DNA from: Marinobacter shengliensis
Lineage (GTDB): Bacteria > Pseudomonadota > Gammaproteobacteria > Pseudomonadales > Oleiphilaceae
Length of the DNA stretch: 64,000 bases
NCBI RefSeq assembly: GCF_003007715.1
Contig: NZ_PXNO01000021.1
Coordinates: 186,001 to 250,000 of the forward strand
Reading direction: 5' to 3'
The first letter of the stretch is position 1; each line of letters begins with the position of its first letter. The notes under the pieces are model-generated. The model was not told where the DNA came from. It did not search any database and was given only the letters and a program-made list of their open reading frames with translations. Of the stretch, positions 7,990 through 17,397 are shown piece by piece. The translations under genes were made by a program, and so were the position numbers.

Positions 7990-10566
7990 TCAATCGGTGA
8001 AATAACAGACCAGTTGCTGGCGCACCACATCACCGGTCAGTTGCAGATGTTGCGCCTGCAGATCATGCACCTGAACCGCCCGGTTGACCGGAGATTCGGT
8101 GCTGCTGGACGTTGGGGGGGCGGGCAGGCGTTCAGGGTGATATCGGCAATGCTGGATGTCGGGAAACAGCGCCGCGTAGGCGATGCCGGTTTCTACCAGG
8201 TCCTGGAAAAAGTGAGAACCGTAGGACAGGTCTGGCACCATCTCGCCGGCCTTTTCTGAGACCTCGACCAGGGCGGCGACCCCGGCAATGTCAGCAAAGC
8301 GGACCGGAACGCCAAGATCCGGGCTGCTGGTGCCCCAACGGCCCGGGCCGATCAGCAGGGTCGGCACACTGGATGCGCGGACAGCTTCGCCGACACGGCG
8401 GGCAACGTCGTAGCGCTGGCTGGTGGACAGTCCGGCGTACACCGACGCGTCGACCCGGATCACCCGTTCGATGGCCAGGTTGATGTTGCCACCCATGAAG
8501 TGGCCCTGGGTTCTGAATAGCAGCTTACGCTCAGGCAAGTCGTCGGGCAGAGCCACCGGCCCGGTCTCGCCGATGGTCGCCAGCGGGCGGCATTGCACCA
8601 GGTTGAAGGCGGGGTTGCCCTGTTGGTCCAGATGCAGGGTGAATTCCACATCCACCGGGTGCCGGTAGCCCGCTTCCAGGGTTTGCAGTAGGTGTGACAG
8701 CCGGCGGATAAACGGAGTGCGCTGCACCAAAGGGCGGAAGGTCAGCCGCCACACCGGGCCTTGCAAGCCAATCTGCTCGGCCCGGGTACTGGCCGCCCGA
8801 TCCACCTCGGCCAGGTGATCCATGGGTAGATCGTTGGTGGTTTCCAGCAACTGGCTCAGGGGCCGGGTGTCGAGTGTGCCTTCCTGTAGGTCCAGCAAAT
8901 CCACCAGGTGTTGGGAATATCGGTAGCTTTCGTCCTGGTTGCGGAATGGCTGGCGCATGGGGTGGTCCAGCGCCATCACGCAGGCGTGATCGCCTTCAAT
9001 GCGGTCAACCGCCCGGGTGCCCAGGCCCATCACCAGCCGGACCATCCCCGCTTCCGGGTCCATGCTGCTGTCCCAGGCGAAGGTGTTGCGCGACACCCCT
9101 ACCCCGGCGGCATCGGGCAGGTAATAGCGACCATGAAAGCGCCCGTTGACCCGCTGGATCAGCAGCGCCATGGGCTCTTCCCGCTGGTCCAGGCCCCGCT
9201 GTTTGCGGTACACCAGGGCATCTTCACTCATGGATGACGCGTACACCTGGCGGATTGCGTCTTCCAGTGCCGACAGCCGCTGTTCCGGTGCCCCCTGGTT
9301 GACCAGGAACACGCTGTCGTATTTACCGGCAAAAGCATTGCCAAAGCCGTCTTCCTGCAGGCTCGATGAGCGCACCAGGATAGGATACTGGCCGTAATGG
9401 TCCAGCAGTCGCTCCAGCTCGGCCTGTATCTCGTCGGGAAACTTGCCGGCCAGGATCGCGGCTCTGAGCGCGGGCGCCTCACTCAGGTAACCCTCCCCGG
9501 AGCGCTGCCGCATGATCGCCGGCCAGAGCCCGTTGTGGACCAGGAAAGCGTAATAGGCGTCTGTGCCAAGATAACTGGAATCGTGGGGCTCCAGCTGGCT
9601 TTGCCATGGTTCGGTGGCGTCTTTCAACAGAATGTTGCGGGCAATCAGCATGCCGGTGGCCTTGCCACCAATGTAGCCGCTGCCGACCAGGCGGCTGCGA
9701 ATGCCCAGCAGGTCTTCCAGCGACAGGTAACGCCGTGCCAGCTCCAGTATCCGGGAATCGCGGCTGATCATTACTTGCAGCACTTGCTCCTGCAAGTCTT
9801 CGATACAGTCGGTGTCCTGGTCGGACAAAGCCCGGCTGGCTTCCTGGAACAATCGGTCCCAATAGTCCAGCAAGGGTTGGCGATGCAGGTGTTCAAGCTC
9901 GAGGCTGGCTTGCAGTCGGGTGGCATCGCTGCTGTCCGTTATGGGTTGAAACTGTCCATCATGCTCCCGGTGCGGCAGGAACATGGTGGGCGATTGCCGC
10001 CGCCAGGCCTTGATCGGATGAATCTGCACATCGTCACCGTGGCGATGCACATCAATCATCACCTGGGTGGTCTGGCGAATCCGGTCCAGGGTCCGGCGGG
10101 AGTGGCGTTCGGGGTGCAGGGCAAACCAGGCCACGGTGTCCAGTTCAAACAGAAACGGGCACACCACCCGGAAGAAATTGCCCACCATGGCATCGGTTGC
10201 CCAGGCGTTGAGCAGCTCGCTCAGGCTGTCGCAGACATAGAAGGCGCCACGGCCATGCTGTTCGATCAGGTGCCAGACCCGGCTGGTAAAGCTTTCAAAG
10301 CCACCGAGGGCGTCGATGGTGATGGTTCGAACCGACGGGTGGTCCCGGATAATCGGGGCATGGTCACCAAAGCGAAGGTAGATAATCTGCCGGCCGGCGT
10401 CAGAAGCGGCGTCTACGAAGGGAAGAACAAATCGGCGATAGTCGTCCAGGTCGGAAACCCGCCAGACCACGTTATCGCCGATTCGAAGGCCATCCAGAAC
10501 CTCATCCAGCCCACTCAGGCCGGTGGAAACCCGGTCATCAGGCTGGAGAGGTTCGTTGCTGATCAT
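7990..10566 (-). CDS. KaiC-like/PPDK_N fusion (pyruvate/PEP-binding domain protein)
   Basis: 858 residues from the ATG at 10566; a GTG at 10584 overlapping gdhA is an alternative, and neither has a good ribosome site. Residues 10-200 read like a RecA/KaiC domain (STGLSGLDEVLDGL then beta-strands), but the P-loop position reads WRVSDLDDYRR, so no Walker A is left. Residues 290-690 match the PPDK N-terminal nucleotide-binding domain (GSGYIGGKATGM, PILVRSSSLQED, GLGTRAV). No phosphohistidine motif of the GGxTSHAA kind and no PEP-binding TIM barrel can be found, so it cannot be a complete PEP synthase. The start lies 7 bases past the gdhA stop, suggesting a joint role at the pyruvate/2-oxoglutarate level; function unknown. 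Confidence 0.75.
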   Translation of the reverse strand: MISNEPLQPDDRVSTGLSGLDEVLDGLRIGDNVVWRVSDLDDYRRFVLPFVDAASDAGRQIIYLRFGDHAPIIRDHPSVRTITIDALGGFESFTSRVWHLIEQHGRGAFYVCDSLSELLNAWATDAMVGNFFRVVCPFLFELDTVAWFALHPERHSRRTLDRIRQTTQVMIDVHRHGDDVQIHPIKAWRRQSPTMFLPHREHDGQFQPITDSSDATRLQASLELEHLHRQPLLDYWDRLFQEASRALSDQDTDCIEDLQEQVLQVMISRDSRILELARRYLSLEDLLGIRSRLVGSGYIGGKATGMLIARNILLKDATEPWQSQLEPHDSSYLGTDAYYAFLVHNGLWPAIMRQRSGEGYLSEAPALRAAILAGKFPDEIQAELERLLDHYGQYPILVRSSSLQEDGFGNAFAGKYDSVFLVNQGAPEQRLSALEDAIRQVYASSMSEDALVYRKQRGLDQREEPMALLIQRVNGRFHGRYYLPDAAGVGVSRNTFAWDSSMDPEAGMVRLVMGLGTRAVDRIEGDHACVMALDHPMRQPFRNQDESYRYSQHLVDLLDLQEGTLDTRPLSQLLETTNDLPMDHLAEVDRAASTRAEQIGLQGPVWRLTFRPLVQRTPFIRRLSHLLQTLEAGYRHPVDVEFTLHLDQQGNPAFNLVQCRPLATIGETGPVALPDDLPERKLLFRTQGHFMGGNINLAIERVIRVDASVYAGLSTSQRYDVARRVGEAVRASSVPTLLIGPGRWGTSSPDLGVPVRFADIAGVAALVEVSEKAGEMVPDLSYGSHFFQDLVETGIAYAALFPDIQHCRYHPERLPAPPTSSSTESPVNRAVQVHDLQAQHLQLTGDVVRQQLVCYFTD

Positions 10567-10573
10567 GGCCGGA

Positions 10574-12127
<1,554 letters not shown>

Positions 12128-12175
12128 TCATCATTCCCCTCCGTTTGAAATGCACTGTTAAAAGGAACGCCCTGC

Positions 12176-14200
12176 ATGCTCATGAAACGTCTGGCTCGCA
12201 GTATCAGCCTGGTGTTGGCTGGCTTTACTCTCACTCCCATTGTTCACGCCCAGGTAGAAGGTGAGGATTCGTTACTGATTCGGGTGACGGAGGGGCAATC
12301 TGCAGAGGCGGCAAGGCTTTCGGCTGCCGCAGTGCAGTCGGAGCCGGCACAGCGGTTGTCAGGCAGTGCCTCGGTGTCTCTGTCTCGAATGGGGGGGCGG
12401 GGGCTTGACCCGGTGATTCGAGGCCAGAACGAGGAGCGGGTAGACGTGCTGCTGGATGGTATGAGGGTTGAAGGTGCCTGCCCAAGCCGTATGGACCCGC
12501 CCACCAGTCGATTGAGTACCTCATTGGCACCGGTGCTGGAAGTGCGCACCAGTAATCGCACCCTGCGTTGGGGGCCGATTGCCGGGGGGCAAGTGGTGGC
12601 TACCACGGCGGCACCGGAATTTTCCGGCGATAATCCCACCACTGGCCATTTCACTTTTGGGGGTGCGGATAATGGTGATGGCAAGCTGGTGAATGGCAGT
12701 GTCGCGGTTGGTAGTAAGGCCTCCTACCTGCGAATGGCCGCCGGTTATGACGAAGCGAACGATTATGAGGACGGTGACGGCAACAAGGTTCGCAGTTCCT
12801 ATGAAAATTCCGAAGGCCGGGTGGACGCTGCCTGGACCGCAGACAACGGCCTCTACATCAAAGGCCTGGTGAGCCGGCAGGAAGAGCGGGATGTGAAGTT
12901 CCCGGGCCGTGGTATGGATGCGCCGAAAACCGATACTGACCTGTATCGGCTGGAAATCGGTGCACCGGTGGCTGAGGGTGGCTGGAGCCTGATGGCCTGG
13001 CAGGCGGATGTGGACCACGTGATGGATAACTTCAGCTTGCGCGAAGCAACCATGAAAATGCAGACCGACTCGCAAACCCGCACTCAGGGCGCCCGCCTGG
13101 TGCTGGACCAGACCATCAACTTCACCAAAGACCTATCCGTGGGTGTGGATGTTGAAAGCAATGAGTGGGATGCCACCATGTACAACGGCATGAATCTGGA
13201 CAACCCGGCGTCGTTGATGTGGCCGGGTGTGGAACGGGACCGTGTTGGTGTCTTCGTGGAGGCATTTCACCGGATTCGGGTCAATACCCGCCTGGGTGCC
13301 GGTATCCGCTATGACCGGGTTGAAATGGATGCCACCCGCGCCGGAGACAGCTTCCGGATGATGCCCGGGGCGCCCATGACCATGACCCCGGCGATGCTGT
13401 ATATGAGTGCCTACGGCGTGACGGACACCAAGGCCGACGATAACAATGTCAGTGGCTTTATCACCGGCGAGTGGCGTTTGTCTCCGGCCAATACTCTGGA
13501 AGCCACCGCTTCCCACAGTGTTCGTTCCCCCAGCGTGAACGAGCGCTACGTTGCCCAGAGAACGATGCGCGGCTCCTGGATTGGTAATCCGGATCTGGAA
13601 ACTGAAAAGCACAACAAGCTGGAAGTGAGCCTGTCTGGCCGTGATGGCAACTGGAGCTGGCGCCCGGCGGTCTGGGTAGACCAGGTGGAAGATTATGTTT
13701 ATCGATTTGATACCCGCAATCCCGATGGCACGGTGGATACCCGGTACGCCAATATAGATGCCCGACTGCTGGGTGTGGAAGCCCTGGTTGGCTGGAACAA
13801 CGGGTCCTGGAATGCTAGTAGCAAACTGGCCTCCGTTCGCGGTGAGAACCGGGATGCCGACAAGGCGTTGCCTCGCATTCCGCCCGTTCAGTTTATCCAG
13901 ACTCTCGGGTGGCAGCATCAGGGCCATACCATCGAAGCGGAATGGCAACTGGCGCGCCGGCAGGACAGGGTAGATCTGGAGTCCGGCCTGGACCCAAGCA
14001 CCTCTCCGGGCTATGGCGTTTTTAATCTCTCTGGTACCCATCCATTGATGGCAAACCTGAGCTTCACTTGGGCGCTGGATAATCTGTTTGATAACACCTG
14101 GGCGTATCACGTCAGTAAGGACAACCTTGCCGACAGCGGTGTGTTCAGGGTCAACGAACCCGGCCGCACCCTGCGCGCTGCGCTGACCGCGCGCTGGTAG
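12176..14200 (+). CDS. oprC: TonB-dependent copper receptor, OprC/NosA family
   Basis: 674 residues with a signal peptide ending near residue 25 (PIVHAQ). The plug holds VIRGQNEERVDVLLDGMRVE followed by CPSRMDPPT, the hallmark of OprC/NosA. C102 and M106 form the CxxxM half, and H281 and M283 (DHVMDNF) the HxM half, of the copper site known in OprC. A methionine-rich stretch near residue 395 (MMPGAPMTMTP) adds possible copper ligands. The C-terminus ends in an aromatic-rich strand with final W, as for outer-membrane barrels. The start at 12176 has AAAGGAA nine bases ahead. It is followed by a strong terminator. NosA homologues feed copper to nitrous oxide reductase, but no nos gene is in the window. 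Confidence 0.88.
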   Translation: MLMKRLARSISLVLAGFTLTPIVHAQVEGEDSLLIRVTEGQSAEAARLSAAAVQSEPAQRLSGSASVSLSRMGGRGLDPVIRGQNEERVDVLLDGMRVEGACPSRMDPPTSRLSTSLAPVLEVRTSNRTLRWGPIAGGQVVATTAAPEFSGDNPTTGHFTFGGADNGDGKLVNGSVAVGSKASYLRMAAGYDEANDYEDGDGNKVRSSYENSEGRVDAAWTADNGLYIKGLVSRQEERDVKFPGRGMDAPKTDTDLYRLEIGAPVAEGGWSLMAWQADVDHVMDNFSLREATMKMQTDSQTRTQGARLVLDQTINFTKDLSVGVDVESNEWDATMYNGMNLDNPASLMWPGVERDRVGVFVEAFHRIRVNTRLGAGIRYDRVEMDATRAGDSFRMMPGAPMTMTPAMLYMSAYGVTDTKADDNNVSGFITGEWRLSPANTLEATASHSVRSPSVNERYVAQRTMRGSWIGNPDLETEKHNKLEVSLSGRDGNWSWRPAVWVDQVEDYVYRFDTRNPDGTVDTRYANIDARLLGVEALVGWNNGSWNASSKLASVRGENRDADKALPRIPPVQFIQTLGWQHQGHTIEAEWQLARRQDRVDLESGLDPSTSPGYGVFNLSGTHPLMANLSFTWALDNLFDNTWAYHVSKDNLADSGVFRVNEPGRTLRAALTARW

Positions 14201-14249
14201 AAACGATTATGGCGGTTGCCCGCTTCTCATAGCCGGCGGGTGACATTGT

Positions 14250-14286
14250 GCCCCGGGTAGATGACGAATCTGCCCGGGGCTTTTTT
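14250..14286 (+). terminator. Rho-independent terminator after oprC
   Basis: Perfect 8-bp stem GCCCCGGG (14250-14257) / CCCGGGGC (14273-14280), a 15-base loop, then six T residues. It closes the oprC transcript 50 bases after its stop. Confidence 0.9.
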
Positions 14287-14333
14287 GATGCCCCGGCCGG
14301 GGATTCGGAATGGCCGCGCGGATGCGGCTAGAA

Positions 14334-14347
14334 TGAAAGCGCTTTCG
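14334..14347. promoter_or_regulatory. Candidate LacI-family operator upstream of the BCCT gene
   Basis: TGAAAGCGCTTTCG contains the perfect 12-base palindrome GAAAGCGCTTTC (14335-14346) with the central CG and A/T flanks typical of LacI/GalR-family operators. It ends 32 bases before the BCCT start, where repressor binding would block transcription. A second perfect palindrome, CCCCGGCCGGGG, lies at 14291-14302. No LacI-type regulator gene is in the window. Confidence 0.4.
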
Positions 14348-14378
14348 TTTTTAAAGTCATCGGATTATCAGGTTTGTT

Positions 14379-15992
14379 ATGAGTCATCGACCCGGCTGGG
14401 TGTTCTACTGTTCTTTCGTGCTGCTGGTTCTGTTTGTAGTGGCCGGGGGCCTGATGCCCGCCGAGTTGTCACGGTATGCCCATGAGGCACTGGATTTCAC
14501 CACCCTGCATTTTGGCTGGCTGTATCTGTTTGCCACATCGGGCTTTCTGGTGTTCTGCATTGCTGTGGCGGCCGGCAATTACGGCAAGATTCGCCTGGGT
14601 GCCGATGGTGAGGCACCGGAGTTCTCCTATCTGACCTGGCTGGGCATGATTTTCTCCGCGGGCATGGGTGTTGGACTGGTGTTCTGGGCGGTGGCCGAAC
14701 CCATGAGCCACTTCGTAGCGCCGCCGTTCGATTCAGCCGAACCCCGCAGCCCCCAGGCCGCCAGCATGGCAATGCGCTATTCCTTGTTTCACTGGGGCTT
14801 TCACCAGTGGGCCAACTTTGCCCTGGTGGGCCTGGCCATTGCCTATGTGCGCTTCCGCCTGCAACGCCCCGGTTTGATCAGTGAAGCCTTCCGCTCCACC
14901 TTGGGTAACCGGGTGGACTCGGGTATCGGACATTCCATCAATATCCTCGCCGTTGTCTCCACCGTGTTTGGCGTGGCGACCACCCTGGGCCTGGGCGTCA
15001 TCCAGATCAACAGTGGTTTGGGTGCGGTGGCCGGTGCCGCGTTCGGCGTCACTCAACAATTGTTCATTCTCGCCGGCGTTGCGGTTGTGTTCCTGCTGTG
15101 TTCCCTGGCGCCCCTGGAGAGCGGGATTCGCTATGTGAGTGACGCCAACATGCTACTGGCGGCAGGGTTGCTGGTGTTCGTGTTCTTTATGGGCCCAACA
15201 GACTTCATCACCGCCGCCATGACCAATGCCATTGGAGACTATTTCGCCAATTTGGTCGGCATGAGCCTGGTGATGACGCCCTACACCGGCGATGACTGGG
15301 TGGAGCGATGGACCATTTTCTACTGGGCCTGGGGCCTGTCCTGGGCGCCCTTTGTCGGCAGTTTTATTGCCCGGATTTCCCGGGGCCGAACCATCCGGGA
15401 GTTTGTGTTCGGGGTGATTGGCATGCCGGTGTTGCTCAGTATTGTCTGGTTCTCCACCTTTGGCGGCTCCGCATTATATTTCGAGCTGTTCGAGGGGGCC
15501 TCCCTGGGTGACGCCGTGCTGGCGGAGATGAGCTCGGCCCTGTTCGCCACCCTGGACTACCTGCCGGGCACCGCCATTATCGGCGGCCTGATGCTGGTGC
15601 TGATCGTGCTGTTCGTTATTACTTCCGCCAACTCGGCTACCTTTGTTCTGGGTATGTTTACCAGTAAAGGGGTTCTGAACCCGAAACGCTGGTCCCGTTT
15701 GACCTGGGGCATAGTGCAGGTGTCGGTGGCCGGGGTACTGTTGCTCAGTGGCGGACTGGAAGCGCTCCAGACCATTTCAATACTGGCTGCCTTCCCGTTC
15801 ATGGTGTTGATGATTTTTATGGCTGTTGCCCTGTTGAAATCACTGCGAAACGAGCAGCGGCAGATCGAGTTGCATGAGGCCATGACCAGAGAGCGCTTGC
15901 TGCGCTTACTGGCAGAAAACGATCACCTTGGTGATGAGCGGGCTGGCTCTGAACCCGGGTTGAAGCCCGAGGAGCCCGGGAAAAACGAATGA
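14379..15992 (+). CDS. BCCT family betaine/choline/carnitine-type transporter
   Basis: 537 residues with about twelve hydrophobic segments. The glycine-rich unwound helix GMGVGLVFW is at 95-103, and the family signature segment WTIFYWAWGLSWAPFVG followed by RISRGRTIREF is in the second half. The short hydrophilic C-terminus rich in Arg, Glu and Lys could be an osmosensing tail. BCCT proteins take up betaine, choline, carnitine or ectoine, usually with Na+; the substrate cannot be read from sequence. It is a single-gene unit behind a terminator, with a LacI-like operator candidate in its leader. Confidence 0.9.
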   Translation: MSHRPGWVFYCSFVLLVLFVVAGGLMPAELSRYAHEALDFTTLHFGWLYLFATSGFLVFCIAVAAGNYGKIRLGADGEAPEFSYLTWLGMIFSAGMGVGLVFWAVAEPMSHFVAPPFDSAEPRSPQAASMAMRYSLFHWGFHQWANFALVGLAIAYVRFRLQRPGLISEAFRSTLGNRVDSGIGHSINILAVVSTVFGVATTLGLGVIQINSGLGAVAGAAFGVTQQLFILAGVAVVFLLCSLAPLESGIRYVSDANMLLAAGLLVFVFFMGPTDFITAAMTNAIGDYFANLVGMSLVMTPYTGDDWVERWTIFYWAWGLSWAPFVGSFIARISRGRTIREFVFGVIGMPVLLSIVWFSTFGGSALYFELFEGASLGDAVLAEMSSALFATLDYLPGTAIIGGLMLVLIVLFVITSANSATFVLGMFTSKGVLNPKRWSRLTWGIVQVSVAGVLLLSGGLEALQTISILAAFPFMVLMIFMAVALLKSLRNEQRQIELHEAMTRERLLRLLAENDHLGDERAGSEPGLKPEEPGKNE

Positions 15993-16155
15993 TCATCCGT
16001 TGAATGGTACCGGATGGATTTTCTGGTGTTGGCTGACTGTCGGTTGTGGCTGTGAATATTTGTCGCACCCTGTTAACAATCCGAATACGGTAACGGGTTG
16101 TATAGTAACTTTGCGCGAAAGCGCGACTCAACCATCCTGAGCGTAGACACTACCC

Positions 16156-17397
16156 ATGTACAAACGTTTTGTTCCTCTCCTGATTCTGGCCGCGGGTATT
16201 GCGGGCTTCATTGTGCTCAAGGCAACGCGCCCCGAGCCTGCCCAAGTGGCCGCCACCGAACGTAGCTGGCGGGTAGAGGTTCAGGTCGTGGCTCCAGCTA
16301 CCGGGGTGCCTGTGTTGCCGTTGTACGGTGAAGTGGTGGCGCCTGACCAGCAAACGGTGGCTGCCACCATGGCTGGCCGCATTGCCGAGCGCCCGGCAGC
16401 GGAGGGTGCCCGGGTGAGCCGTGGTGACCTTTTGCTGGCCCTGGACGAAGCAGACATTGAGCCGGCTCTGGCCCAGGCGCGGGCTCAGGTTCAGGATTTG
16501 CAGGCCCAGATCCGCTCGGAGCAGGTTCGCCATCGGAACGACCAGCGCGCCCTGGAAAGTGAGCAGGCCATTGCGGACAACGCCCGCCGCCAGTTCGAAC
16601 GGATTGAAGCCCTGGTGGGTCGGAACCTGGCTTCCCGGGAGAACCTGGAAACGGCAACCGACGCCCTGGCCCGGGCGGAACTGACGGTCAGTACCCGGGC
16701 GCGGGCCATCGAAGAGCACCCGGCCCGGTTGCAAAGCCTGCAAGCCAGATTACTGCAAGCCACCGCTAACCTGACGGCCACAGAACGGGACGGTGACAGG
16801 GCCCGCGTCGTCGCGCCCTTTGATGGTGTGGTCACCAACGTGCAGGTGGCGGTGGGTGATCAGGTATCCCGCAATCAGTCGCTGTTGTCGATTTATCCGC
16901 TGGCCGGGCTCGAAGTGCGCGCCAGGGTGCCGGAAGTCTTCCAGCGGGAATTGATCGGGGCGCTGGAGCGGGGTGACACCCTCAACGCCTACAGCCGCAA
17001 CCGGGAGCATCGGTTCACGTTAACCCGCTTTGCCGGGATTGCTGACCCCGCAGGCACCGAAGCGGTGTTGACGCTCGCCGGGGCGCCGGCGGGCTTGAGG
17101 CCGGGTGCGCTGCTGCCGCTGACCCTTGAGCGGCCTGCCCGGGAACAGGCGGTGGAGGTGCCATTCAGTGCCCTGTACGGCGCCGATAGCATCTATCTGA
17201 TGACCGACGATCAGCGTATGCAGCGGGTGCAGGTGGAGCGCATCGGCGAGGCGATAGCCAGTAACGGCGAGCGTCGTTTGCTGATCGCCGGCGAGCAGTT
17301 CACACCAGGTGCCCGCCTGATCATTACCCACCTCCCCAATGCCATGACCGGCCTGAAAGTTGAAGTGGCCGGTGACAACGGGGAGTCGTCAGAGTGA
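16156..17397 (+). CDS. RND efflux periplasmic adaptor (membrane fusion protein)
   Basis: 413 residues. An N-terminal membrane anchor (FVPLLILAAGIAGFIVL) is followed by a lipoyl-like half (VVAPDQQTVAATMAGRI), a long alpha-hairpin of about residues 95-215, the second lipoyl half (RARVVAPFDGVVTNVQVAVG) and a beta-barrel region. This is the HlyD/AcrA adaptor layout. Its last four bases (GTGA) contain the start of the RND pump gene, so they are translationally coupled. It begins an operon that continues through an ABC system to the AttH-like lipoprotein. The outer-membrane partner is not in the window. Confidence 0.9.
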   Translation: MYKRFVPLLILAAGIAGFIVLKATRPEPAQVAATERSWRVEVQVVAPATGVPVLPLYGEVVAPDQQTVAATMAGRIAERPAAEGARVSRGDLLLALDEADIEPALAQARAQVQDLQAQIRSEQVRHRNDQRALESEQAIADNARRQFERIEALVGRNLASRENLETATDALARAELTVSTRARAIEEHPARLQSLQARLLQATANLTATERDGDRARVVAPFDGVVTNVQVAVGDQVSRNQSLLSIYPLAGLEVRARVPEVFQRELIGALERGDTLNAYSRNREHRFTLTRFAGIADPAGTEAVLTLAGAPAGLRPGALLPLTLERPAREQAVEVPFSALYGADSIYLMTDDQRMQRVQVERIGEAIASNGERRLLIAGEQFTPGARLIITHLPNAMTGLKVEVAGDNGESSE

